DNA from: Eulemur rufifrons
Taxonomy: Eukaryota > Chordata > Mammalia > Primates > Lemuridae
Direction of reading: 5' to 3'
Length of the DNA: 64,000 nucleotides
Assembly (NCBI RefSeq): GCF_041146395.1
Contig: NC_090989.1
Span: 283,432,343-283,496,342, forward strand
Shown: positions 20,870 through 30,349 of the stretch, piece after piece
Numbering within the stretch: the stretch's first letter is position 1
Layout of the letters: the number at the start of each line of letters is the position of its first letter
Translations under genes and position numbers: made by a program
The notes under the pieces: model-generated
What the model saw: the letters and a program-made list of their open reading frames with translations, nothing else
The model's database searches: none
Told to the model about the DNA's origin: nothing

Positions 20870-21000
20870 GCACATACTCAGAATTAATGCGATTTTTTTT
20901 CTTTTTAAAGCGGCGTGTGGTACTAATAAAAGACTATGCATTTGAGAAAACACATTCCTGATTTCAAAACAGATATGTCTCAAGGTAGCAAGATGAACAA
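20870..21000. other. AT-rich island, candidate conserved non-coding element
   Basis: AGAATTAATGCGATTTTTTT, GTACTAATAAAAGACTATGC and ATTTGAGAAAACACATTCC are non-repeat AT-rich words in GC-rich surroundings. Confidence 0.4.
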
Positions 21001-21194
21001 GCAAATTGCCACCCTGCTGGCCTGACGTGGCCCTCCGTGGGCAGCCAGGGTGACACCCGCGGGCTGCGTGGGCTGCAGACAGGGAGGGGCTGGGGGTACC
21101 TGGGCCGCCAGAGTCTGGGGAGGGCTGGCTCTGTAGGAAAGGGGGGGACCAAGGCACAGCACGTGCCCCCAGACCCCTGCGCTTCTCACCACAG

Positions 21195-21320
21195 TTTCAC
21201 CTTTTAATAGACGGCACTATTTTTAACCAGCTTGCCAACACCTCTGCAATCCTCCTGCTTCACGCTGAGAACTGACAAACACGCAACATCTGAGGCAGAA
21301 TAAACGCTCCTTAACGGCAC
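21195..21320. other. Small AT-rich patch
   Basis: CACCTTTTAATAGACGGCAC, TATTTTTAACCAGCTTGCC and CAGAATAAACGCTCCTTAAC. No repeat family was recognised, and it is too short to say more. Confidence 0.3.
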
Positions 21321-21689
21321 GGGATTTGGGAGGCGGCGCGTGAGGGAGGAAGAGGATGGGAACCCCTAAAGGCAGGGCTGGAGGACGCAGCCAGCAGAGA
21401 GAAAACCCACTGAACTCACTGCGCAGCTCTGACGTCTCCCACGGGCAGCGCTGCCCTCCCAGGGGCTGCCCAGTGCTCCAGGGGCAGGGGAGGGGACGAT
21501 GGCTGCCCCAGCTCTGGACCCTGGAAGGGGACAGTGGGGACGTTGAGTCCCGGTGAGGCCTCACCCAGCTCTGAGGCAGACGGACAGCAGAGCGTTCAGA
21601 TTCTGTCCCCACTTCGTGATCAGGCCCAGACAAGCCCCGACCCCAGCCCCAGCCCCCGCGGCTGGACCCGCTGCAGGTGCAGCGTTGCA

Positions 21690-21697
21690 TGACGTCA
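21690..21697. promoter_or_regulatory. Perfect palindromic CRE (CREB/ATF site)
   Basis: TGACGTCA, the full 8-bp consensus, in context GCATGACGTCACAGG. It pairs with another copy 36 bp downstream. Confidence 0.6.
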
Positions 21698-21725
21698 CAG
21701 GCCACCCACCAACGCCTGGACGTGT

Positions 21726-21733
21726 TGACGTCA
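21726..21733. promoter_or_regulatory. Perfect palindromic CRE, second copy
   Basis: TGACGTCA within the 10-bp palindrome TTGACGTCAA, followed by TCACGG. The spacing to the first CRE is 36 bp, between three and four helical turns. Confidence 0.6.
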
Positions 21734-21954
21734 ATCACGGTGCTCTTGCCGGACGCCCTCCGCATCCTCCAGGGGGCCCAGCGGCCTGGGCTGCCAGGGA
21801 GAGCCGGTGCCTGCGCTCCCGGAGCTGCGCTGGGAGCGTCAGAGAGAGAGGCGGGAGTGGCCCCGGAGTCCCTCCCGGCCCTGTGTTCCCGAAGGGCCCA
21901 CGCGGCTGGAACCTGAAAAGGAAAGGTGAGAAAGCCGTGACAGAAGGGTAAACT

Positions 21955-22025
21955 GAGCACTGGACAACCACCGGCCAAGTGCTGTGCATACAGCAGGCTG
22001 TCCATAAGTGCTTGTTGAAACCCTT
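21955..22025 (+). mobile_element. MIR or L2 3'-tail fragment
   Basis: GCTGTGCATACAGCAGGCTG followed by TCCATAAGTGCTTGTTGAAA resembles the shared '...cacatagtaggtgctcaataaatgcttgttgaa' tail of MIR and L2. Confidence 0.5.
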
Positions 22026-22029
22026 CCCA

Positions 22030-22910
22030 CCATCCACAACCCCCCACCATGAGTTTTCTATTCTATCTGCCCCCACCTCCCCAGCAAGCCAGCTCCATCC
22101 ACATTGGAGTGACGCCCACGAGAGGGTGACCGTGACCAACTGGGTTTTCCAACCCGCGAATGTCCCCACCTCACGGCCGCCAGGGGGAAATGGTCAGGAA
22201 GACAGCCAGGTGGTCTACGCAGGGCGGGCAGGGGCTTCTTGCCTCTGTCCCCAGCTGGTCCCATGACCCCATGGCTCTGTCTGGGTTACCAAACTCACCA
22301 AGAGCTCTTGCCACGGGTCCTGGCAGGCAGGAGCTTCCAGAAGGTCGGGAGCCCGTGGGCTCTGCGGCCGGGCGCTGGGGACGGCCTTTCCTCCTCGGAG
22401 TCTAGCCCCTCACTTCTGCGATGGGAAATGGGTCCCGAGGTTTCTTCCAGACTGAGGCTGACGAAGTGAGACCCGTGTCTCTGCTCTTTGTCCCCTGGGC
22501 CCCCAGCCCACAGGCAGTAGGGGCCTGTGGTGGGTGGTCCATGCGGGCTGCCTTCTGTTGCCGTGAGAGACCCTCCGTCATTTCACGCAGCTTGTGGAGA
22601 CCACTCTGTGGCCAGGCTGCCCTCCAGGGCACTGTCCTCCTAGGCATAACCCGGCCGGCCGCGGCTCCCCGTTTCCCAAGGTGGTCGGAGAGAGAGGTGG
22701 AGACTCACCTGGGGCTCAGGAAGACCCACCTGGGAGGGCCTGCATATCTCATTGGCCAGAACTGGTCACGTGGCCCCATCACCACCAGGCTCGTCTTCAC
22801 CCCCACACCCCAGCAGGAGGCCCAGGAGTGGGCCTGGGGAGCCCCAGACATCCCAGCGAGCACACTGGAGGGCTTTGGGAGCCTGGTCGCAGCCGTCCGC
22901 GATGGAGCTG
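22030..22910. other. No recognised feature
   Basis: GC-rich with open frames on several strands. No repeat or exon is supported. Confidence 0.4.
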
Positions 22911-22914
22911 TGGC

Positions 22915-23060
22915 CAACAAAGGAAGCAAAGTAATTATTTAAATGATGGCTGATTCCAGGTGGGCCTTGTCCTTTGAGCACATATGAGATGCCTTATTAC
23001 ACTTTAATTAAACACTCATTTAGGGCGGCATTTAAACAGCGCTTCCGAGTGAGTGAGCAG
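22915..23060. other. AT-rich island abutting a CpG-rich region
   Basis: GCAAAGTAATTATTTAAATG, TTATTACACTTTAATTAAAC and GGCGGCATTTAAACAGCGC form a compact homeodomain-word cluster with no repeat signature. CpG-rich DNA starts directly to its right. Confidence 0.5.
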
Positions 23061-23580
23061 GTGCAGGCTTTGGGCGTCTAGTGGATCTCGGCTTCCCGGA
23101 GGGCCCGCAGCAATCTGACCGCGGTGACGGATGCTCCCAGAGAGCCCCGCGCCCCTCGGCCGGGCAGGGCAGGGTGTGAGGCGCTATGATGGATGACTTC
23201 AGGAGGCCCGTTTCATTTCCCGCAATCACCCGCCACTCCTCGGCCGGCACGGGCGGTGACTGCGTCGTTTTCTGTGTTTTGTCCATCCATCAAGTAAACA
23301 CGAGGCCAAAAGTGCTTCTCATTTCACTGTGGGGGAGACCCTGTGCTGCGGAGTGGTGGCACGGGCGCCCCTCTCAGAGCGGGGACGGGCGTTTGGCGGA
23401 ACAGTACGAAAACCGCCGTCGGACACCAGCGCCTGTCTGGGCTCGGGTCACGCAGCTGGAAAGAGCAGGGTGTCCGGAGCCGCCGTGCTCAGCCCCTGCA
23501 GGCCGCTCCCGGGCTGTGTGCGTGGCTGGGCAGACCTTCTCCACTGCTGGAGACTCAGCTCCACGAGGACGTTGTCTGGG
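23041..23580. promoter_or_regulatory. CpG-island-like region next to an AT-rich island
   Basis: A hand count gives about 45 CpG in 540 bp at around 60% GC, an observed/expected ratio near 0.9. It includes CTCGGCCGGCACGGGCGGTG at about 23239-23258. No exon, TATA box or RNA is assigned. It could be a promoter, an orphan CpG island or an enhancer with a preserved CpG content. Confidence 0.5.
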
Positions 23581-23929
23581 ACTGTGGGACGGTTGCCGGA
23601 GGGGCAGGGTCTTCCCTCCACGCTGGACTGTGTCCCTGCCACAGGGTGCAGTTCCCGAAAGGGATGTGGTGTTTACTCTCCCACCCACCCCACCTGGAGA
23701 GGTGCTGCATTTGTGTGCGTGTTTCTAAGTGGCAGGAAGCATCCAGGGAGAGCAGAAGGATGTCCCATATGCTGGTGACAAAGCTGTCACGTTGCTGTTG
23801 GGGACCCACTCCCTCCTCCCTTCTGCCCACTTTCCTCTCTGTCCTGGGCCCCTCCTCCAAGGCCCCTCAGGTCCCTGCCCGCTGTGGGGGGTTGCTGGGT
23901 CCAGGCAGGCTTAGCTTTTCCAGCTACGT

Positions 23930-24025
23930 TTAATCCCTTCTGCCATGCTGCTAAATTTAGTGTCGCCAGATGATTCATCCGCAGCTGGCTTCAACCTGAA
24001 ACGTTCCTCATCTCCGAGGTGTCAA
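23930..24025. other. Short candidate conserved non-coding segment
   Basis: GCTGCTAAATTTAGTGTCGC, CAGATGATTCATCCGCAGC and TCATCTCCGAGGTGTCAATT carry no repeat signature, just left of an old LINE piece. Confidence 0.3.
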
Positions 24026-24029
24026 TTGC

Positions 24030-24730
24030 CGGCCTTTAAAAATAGCTTTATTGTTTTCTTATGATTATCAAACTAATACATGGTTATTGCAAAAAAAAGC
24101 TCAGAAAACGCAGGACGTACGGCGAAGGAGACCCTGGTGCCCAGCCAGCCCGCCCCCGGCTTCAGTGCAGGAAATGAGCCATCAAGCCGGGCGGGTCTGT
24201 GCCGGTGCCGCTGCACTGGCTGTTTCTGCTTAGGATTCCGTGAACACCCGTCCACGTCCATGAATGCCGTGCATGTGGTCACCTTCTTGGCCACAGCGAA
24301 TCTCTGCTGGGAACCTGGTTTTCAAATTAGGCCGGGCATGACCTCGGGCGAGGCTGGGGCCCTCTGAGCGTCGGCTCGTCGTTGCGAACCTCGGGCGAGT
24401 GTCAGAGCGCTGCTCACCGGCTGCTGCGGGACGAAGCTCCTCTTGCACAGGGTTTGGCTGGGACTCTGCGCCCGGCCCGTGTCCTCCATGACCCCGACTT
24501 CTGCTGGGTCCTGCCACTGACTCCCGCACACAGATGTGTTGTGACCAACACCGCATGTTCCGTGATGAAGGGTTTGTGAGTTGTTTCCATTTTTCTCCGT
24601 AAACAGCACAACATGGAACGTCCTTGCTGTTAAGTCTGCTCACTGGGCCAATTTCGTTCCAACAAAATCTCCTAAAGGAGGCACCACTGGGTCCTTGTGA
24701 GAGTGGGAATATGTTTAGGAAACAGATCCA
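24030..24730 (+). mobile_element. Old LINE (L1M-like) fragment
   Basis: The order fits an old LINE 3' stretch: AACTAATACATGGTTATTGC, then GAGTTGTTTCCATTTTTCTC, AACATGGAACGTCCTTGCTG and GCACCACTGGGTCCTTGTGA. These parallel 'taatacatgttcattgtagaaa', 'ggttgtttccaatttttcgc', 'gaacatccttg' and 'gaagtggaattgctgggtcaaagg'. The centre is unusually CpG-rich. Confidence 0.55.
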
Positions 24731-24779
24731 AGAACGTCTGTGTGGCTTTTAGAAAGCAAAACTCAATGCCTGTTTGCAG

Positions 24780-24920
24780 ACAGGCCTCGCGGCCCCGGGT
24801 GGATGGGGCGGGCTGAAGGCGCCCGCGGTCGGTCGGAAGCCCGTGCCCCCGCCCCCTTTGTGGGTTGCAGGGCCCGCGGGACGGCAGCCACTGCGGCCAG
24901 GGTCTCCGACGACTCCTGGA
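24780..24920. other. Short CpG-dense patch
   Basis: About 15 CpG in 120 bp, with GCGCCCGCGGTCGGTCGGAA near 24819-24838. Below island length, with no gene assigned. Confidence 0.35.
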
Positions 24921-24934
24921 AACTGCAGTCCAGA

Positions 24935-25005
24935 CTAGCCCATTTTTCAGGTGAGGAGCTGGTGCTCCGGGAGAGCGGGGCCCAGCGAGCTGTGAGGGCC
25001 CCACG
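24935..25005 (-). mobile_element. MIR SINE fragment, antisense
   Basis: CCCATTTTTCAGGTGAGGAG followed by CTGGTGCTCCGGGAGAGCGG is the antisense MIR core. Confidence 0.65.
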
Positions 25006-25154
25006 GGGCCCGGGGTGATGCATCCCTGGAGCCCAGGGCGTCACCTGCCCTGGCCCTCAGCAACGCGTGGCTAACTCCCGGCTGAGCGTGAAGACGGAGT
25101 GGCCTGGTTCTGAGACACAGCTATGGTCACGAGGTCCTCGCTGCCCCCCAGGGT

Positions 25155-25215
25155 TCTGCTTACTGTGCTTTTTGTGCCAGTGAACTAATTAAGATTAAAG
25201 GGAAACTCCTGGCTG
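25155..25215. other. Small TAATTA-containing patch
   Basis: GTGCCAGTGAACTAATTAAG followed by ATTAAAGGGAAACTCC, non-repeat, in GC-rich surroundings. Confidence 0.3.
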
Positions 25216-25219
25216 CAGC

Positions 25220-26245
25220 CTTGAGCGATAGTGTCTGCTGTGGAGCTTCCCAGGCCCCCACCCCACGGGCCACCCCTCAAGACAGATCCACTCATTGCCC
25301 TGTCAGGATCCAGCTCCGACACCTCCTGGCAGCAATGCCAGCACGGCCCAAAGCCGCACGTCTTGCACCCAGCCCTGGAGGCCTCATGCTGGGGCCCTGG
25401 GCCGCGTGACCGCACCTCCCCCGGCTGTCGAGCTGAGTCCTCTGGGCACACGTCCTGCCAGCCCTGCGGGACCAAAGGCCTTGGGTGGGGACTTGCGCCT
25501 GGCATAGAGTCTGATGGAATCAGAGGTGCCAACTACTGGTCGTCAACGCTCAGCCTCCAATCAAACCTGCAGCCTCGGTGCCAGCAACCCGGGAGAGCTG
25601 GGCCCTGGCCCGGTCGGTGGTTGGCTCACACGCCGACTGCGCCTGCTGTGCCCAGGACTGTCCTCTGCCCTGTGCCACGTAGGGCTTCATGCACATGTGT
25701 GGAAGGAGTCAGTGCACCCAGGAGGTCCGGGTGCAACCAGGAACCGTGTGTGTGACTCTTGCATCCTTCTGCCAGCCGCCGGGACCCACTGGACCCCTGA
25801 GGACAGCCAGACCTGGGCTGCTGGTGCAGGACAGCGGGGAGGGGGCGTGGCTGGGTGACCCGATGCTGTGGCACAAACGTGCAGCAGGATGAACTCAGAT
25901 GGCCCTCAGGCTGCCCACCAGGCCCCATCCTCGCCTGCCCTCACAGTCCCCACTCTCTGGCACAACGCGCCCGTCCCCAGGCCTGTCTGTCCCTGCGGCC
26001 TACCAGCTCCCGGCGGGCCCCACTTCCCTCACCTGTCACTCTGTGGTTTCCTCCAGGACTTTGTCAAACCCCACTGAGATCCACCTGCCCCTCTAGCCCA
26101 CAGGGACTTTCCACCCTGAGTCTCAGCCTTCAGGGTCCACCAGGCCCTGGCAATTCAGCTGTGCCCTGGAATGGCCCTAGTGTCAGCATTGTTGTGTTAC
26201 CTGGCTCCCACTATTTTACTTGGCATTTGCTTTTATAACTGGATC
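25220..26245. other. No recognised feature
   Basis: GC-rich sequence with overlapping open frames but no domain or repeat. Confidence 0.4.
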
Positions 26246-26249
26246 ATAG

Positions 26250-26440
26250 TAATAGCTGTTACTGATCATGCGCTTATTATAGGCAGAGCTCTCTGAATCT
26301 CATTCTTTAATCTAGAGAAGAAGACTGTAGGTGGTTATCGTTAGCCCTGAGTTAGGGACGACACCCAGAGAGCGGTGACAGCCTGCCCAACGTCTTGGGG
26401 CCAGCTGCCCGGCCAGCTGGGCTATGGCACTCTGCTCCCC
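26250..26440 (-). mobile_element. MIR SINE, antisense, diverged
   Basis: CTCATTCTTTAATCTAGAGA, GACGACACCCAGAGAGCGGT and GACAGCCTGCCCAACGTCTT follow antisense MIR (aatcctcacaacaac...cagagaggttaagtaacttgcccaaggtc). Confidence 0.6.
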
Positions 26441-26444
26441 GAGG

Positions 26445-27250
26445 GAGGGGCTGGCGTGGCTGACCTTGAACCTGGTCCATACCCTTCCTAGCACGTGAGC
26501 GGAGGCACGGAGGGCTACGGGGATTCCGGGGTGGTGGGGAGGGTTCACGTGAGGTCCATCGGTCACAGGTTGGTCAGTCTCAGGAGGTGGATGTGAAGGG
26601 GCAGGAGGGCTTCTCCTTGGGCAGATCTTCCTTTGTGGGGGGACTCTCAGACGGACCTGACTCAGACAGCACAACCGCAGCCTCATTCTGGAATCTTCTC
26701 TCCCAGCAGAACTTAAAAACTTCCATCCCCCTACCTTGCGTGCAGGGATCAGGGATCCTACCTACAACTTCCTGGGCTCCAGCCAACTCCACAGTAATTA
26801 GCGCCGTGTAATCCCAGGAACTGCAGCCCCCGAGGTCTCAGACGGCAACGGAACCAGACCGTGGTCCTGAGCGTCCCGCCAGCTGCTCTCACCTCTCTCC
26901 CCGCCCGTTGTCAACAAGAGCCAGCTGGCCCGACGCCAGGCTTTCCAAGGACGTGGACACCCCCCTCCGAGGCATAGGAACATGGGTGGGAAGGACAGGT
27001 GAGAACGTCCTACCAAGTCCCCGTGACCCCAAACCTCAGCGCTACCTCAGCATCCTCTGCTCCGGCTGCTTGGAGAGCCAGGGGCAGGTGGCGGGAACAG
27101 CAGGGGTCCGGTGCTCCCTGAGCGTCCAGAGGGATGGCCCACCCAGTGGAGGACGCTGTCCTCTCCCTCCCTGCTTTCTTGCGGAGAAAACCATGAACGC
27201 ATTAACCCCGCCCCCCTCAGTCTGTGGAGCGCCAACTGCAGCCACCAGTG
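26445..27250. other. Mostly unassigned
   Basis: Holds a GTAATTAGCGCCGTGTAATC patch at 26793-26812. Otherwise it is GC-rich with no recognisable exon or repeat. Confidence 0.35.
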
Positions 27251-27254
27251 ACTG

Positions 27255-27450
27255 AGGGCCGCCAGTGCCAGGCGCCACACAGGCTCTCGACCCCGTCTTC
27301 TCCTTGAATTCCACAACCCCGTGGTGAGGTGTCTTCTTTATAGATGAGAAGACAGAGGTTTGGAAAGGTGAGAACTCGCCCATAGACACAGCAGGGCAGT
27401 GGCGGGGCTGGATTCCCCGAGGAGAAGCCGAGTTCCGACACCCAGGCCCA
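27255..27450 (-). mobile_element. MIR SINE, antisense, near full length
   Basis: CAGTGCCAGGCGCCACACAG, GAATTCCACAACCCCGTGGT, TTTATAGATGAGAAGACAGA and CCCATAGACACAGCAGGGCA, then GGCGGGGCTGGATTCC, all in MIR antisense order. Confidence 0.85.
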
Positions 27451-27454
27451 GGCT

Positions 27455-28450
27455 GGCGGTGCTTGGCGGGCTGTGCGCCAGGACTGGGGAGGGTCACAAA
27501 GGGCTGGAGAGATGCCCCGTCCCCCCAGCCTGCTGCCTGAGTCCTCCCCGTGGGCCACAGGGTCGTGCTGAGAGCAGCCGCGCAGACTAGACGCCAGGCC
27601 CACCCCGAGGCCACCCGGGCAGAGGCAGCAGGGCCTATGGTGGAAGGCTCTGGGCATCTCGCCGCCTCCCCTCCAATCAGGCACAAGCAAAGGTGGGACT
27701 GTGGCTGAGCACCAGCTGGGCACGCATTCGAGGTGGGACTCTGGGGACTCCCTCAACGGCAGGCACAGCAGGCCGAGCGCTGCTGCCCCAGGTGCTGTCA
27801 GGAGCCCCACTCCTGGAGCCCCATCCAGCCCCCAGCGGCCCGAGTGTTCCCTGAGCCCAACCCTGTCCCCAGGGTGGAGGAGGGTTGTGAGGGGAGCAGA
27901 CGGCGGCAGGGTCTCTGCCCTGGGAGGCTTCCAGCCCACCTGGAGACACCAGGCTCCCAGGAGAGCCAGCAGCACAGGATGATGTGGGACCTGGAGCCCA
28001 GCCCTGGGGACCCACTGGGGATGGCTTGTGCGAGTCCTGGAGCAGTGACACCCCGGGCTAGCCCTGTGGGTCACATGGCATCCCAGGGGCGGGAGCTACT
28101 CCCAGTCAGAACTTCGGAGGCTGACGTCTGCCAGTGGCTCACTGAGGCTTTGATAATCCAACAAAAGGTGGACAGTGACGGCTGCTGTCCCTGGTTGTCC
28201 AGTATGCTGGTCACCAAGGAGAGCGACTTGTCCTCCACAGTGAGAGATTTGGGCCACATTCATCTTACTGGCCAGGAGGGACGAGAGACCCACAGTCTCG
28301 AGGACACTGGCGCTGAGCTGGGACCGGCTCCAGGCCCCACCCAGAGCGTCAGGCGGGTTCCCCAGGGGTCCCGGCACACGCTCAGGTGCGTGCGGCTGCG
28401 CCGACAGCACCCTGCAGGACTCTTCCTTCTCGTCCAGGAAACAACCCAGC
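27455..28450. other. Unassigned sequence with one exon-like open stretch
   Basis: GC-rich sequence. An open stretch around 28120-28310 on the plus strand is less GC-biased, but it has no recognised domain and no convincing splice signals. Confidence 0.3.
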
Positions 28451-28454
28451 TCAT

Positions 28455-28710
28455 CACCAGTTGCATTTAATTCTCATATGTCTCTAGTGTCCTCTATTCT
28501 GGAACATTCCTCAGCCTTCCGCTGTGTTTCTTGGCCTGGACATTTTGCCGGGGTGCAGGTCAGTCATCTCGCAGCTTGTTCTCAATCTGAGTTAGTCCCC
28601 TGTTTCCTCGTGACAAGACGTGGCTGTGCGGTTTGGTGGCTGCCCCGGAAGTGCGGTTGTGTCTTCTTCGCCGCACCCGCCATCCCAGGGGGCAGATGTG
28701 ATCTCCCAGC
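28455..28710. mobile_element. L1M LINE fragment
   Basis: TCATATGTCTCTAGTGTCCT, TCTGGAACATTCCTCAGCCT, TTGGCCTGGACATTTTGCCG, GTTTCCTCGTGACAAGACG and GAAGTGCGGTTGTGTCTTCT parallel a known L1M stretch (atgtctctttagtctctttt...aacagttcctcag...gaccttgacac...gtttcctcatgatta...gtgatgttgtgtccttct). Confidence 0.6.
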
Positions 28711-28714
28711 AACT

Positions 28715-29540
28715 GAGAGGAGGAAAAACATCGCTTCTCCGGTTCTCTGCGCATCGCCTCCACCCAGAGCTCTGCGCTCCTTCCTGCAGATGGGGACTTC
28801 CATCTGGCATCCATTCCTTCATCCTGAAGAACTTTCTTCACCATGAGCTCTCCGTCTGCCTGGAGCAAGTGGCCCTGCCAGGGCCAGGTGAGCCCCACAC
28901 CTGGGAGCCGCCTCTCTGGCGAGTCGGTTCAGCGGGTGCCTGGATGTCGGCAGGGGCAGCCTCCCGTGTCCGAGACGGAGAATCAGAGCACGAGTTCTGC
29001 TCACGTCTCCTCAGCAGCTCTGCTTGCAGGCCGCGTGTAGCACGGCCCCAAACGTGCAGCTCCGTACCTGGCCAAACACTTAACGAGATCCCCATACAAA
29101 TTCCTGAAGCTCCTCCGTGCAGCTCCTGCCTCTCCTAGGCTCTGCCCCCAACCTCAGCTGCTTCACCCGCCCGGACTCCAATCCCTGCCCACCCCACCCC
29201 AGCTCAATGGAGTCATGGGTCTCTGCAGAGCCGGGGCTTCCTCTAGGGCAAGCCGGGCAGGAGCAGAGTGGCAAGATGGTGGGACCGCACAGCAGCCCGG
29301 GAAGTGCCCCAGGCAGACAGCCAGCGGGTGTGGGACTCTGTGTGTACGTGGCATCCCTCAGGGACCGAGTCCTGCTTGCTGTCCACTGCCTCGGGCATCT
29401 GATCCCGCTCTGCAGGTGTCTACAGCGGGAGAGCCGGGCCCTCCTGCGGCTGGGCTGCAAGTCCTCCCCACGATCCATTCCTACCTTCCGACCGTGGGGC
29501 TGCGTGAGGGAGAGAGCGGGGTGCTTTGAGACAGTCTAGA
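28715..29540. other. No recognised feature
   Basis: GC-rich with no exon, repeat or regulatory cluster that can be supported. Confidence 0.4.
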
Positions 29541-29666
29541 TGTGAAACCCAAACAAGTGGAAGGGCTGGAGAGCTCTCTGGAGAGACCTCTGGAGAACGG
29601 TGTGTAGGCTGAAATCTTTGCACTGAAATCTGAAAAGAGCCGTCTAGCTGGAAGGCTGTGTGTGCA

Positions 29667-29695
29667 TGATGTGTGTGTGTGTGTGTGTGTGTGTG
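29667..29695 (+). repeat. (GT)n microsatellite
   Basis: An uninterrupted GT run of about 14 units, followed by the alternating purine-pyrimidine TGCTGCACACACGCATGCAC. Such tracts are length-polymorphic and can form Z-DNA. Confidence 0.95.
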
Positions 29696-30234
29696 CTGCA
29701 CACACGCATGCACTCGTGTGCCCATAGGCTGAGCAGAACCACATTCTCGATAGAGGAAACAGCACGTACCAGATTTTGTGTGTCAGGAAAGTGCTTGGTG
29801 TGTTCCTGGAGCCAGAAGGGCCGTGTGGGGCCTCCAGCTCTTCCCAAGGCCGTGCACAGCGGGGAAGAGAGAGCAGGGACTTTGGTGGCCTCCTCCCTGC
29901 AGTGGTGGGTGGGGCTGAGCCTGGCCTACTCACCCCGGGCAGCCACCCACCTGCTATCATGTCCTGTGTGCGAGGGACGGGAGTCCCTGGGCGAATGCGC
30001 ACGCCGGGGAGGGAGCCGGGCTGTGCGGTCGGGCCAGGGCAAGGACAGATGGGGAATGTACCTAAGAGCAACTGGGAGCTGCCGAAGGCTGCAGCGCAGG
30101 GCAGGGGCACACGGACATGTGTGTTTCCTAAGATCACGGGCTGTGTGACCCTGGAGGGTCCCCACAAGAGGCCCTTTTCGGTCCACATGAATGAAGAGGC
30201 TGGGTCCACCTGTGCCCCTCCCCAGGGAGCCGTT

Positions 30235-30345
30235 GGTGGCTCATTTCAGGTTCTCGCATGAGTTTAACAGCCCGAGGGTGGACCATTTCATGAATAATAT
30301 TTTTTTCAGACAAAAGGCCCAAGGCCCTTGGACGCGGAAGATTTA
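30235..30345. other. AT-rich patch, candidate conserved non-coding element
   Basis: GCATGAGTTTAACAGCCCGA, GACCATTTCATGAATAATAT and TTTTTTCAGACAAAAGGCCC. No repeat is recognised. Confidence 0.35.
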
Positions 30346-30349
30346 TGGG

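Larger units (their letters stand above)
21560..21780. promoter_or_regulatory. CpG-containing segment with paired CREs
   Basis: Surrounds the two perfect CREs. It contains a repetitive CCCCAGCCCCAGCCCCCGCG string upstream and several CpGs. It could be a promoter or enhancer, but no start site or exon can be seen. Confidence 0.4.

Noticed and set aside
21223..22050. 275-codon minus-strand open frame as a gene
   Set aside because: It covers the CRE region and an L2/MIR tail. Composition-driven, with no domain.
27217..28074. 285-codon minus-strand open frame as a gene
   Set aside because: It overlaps an antisense MIR at one end, with open frames on the opposite strand. No start context, domain or splice pattern is convincing.
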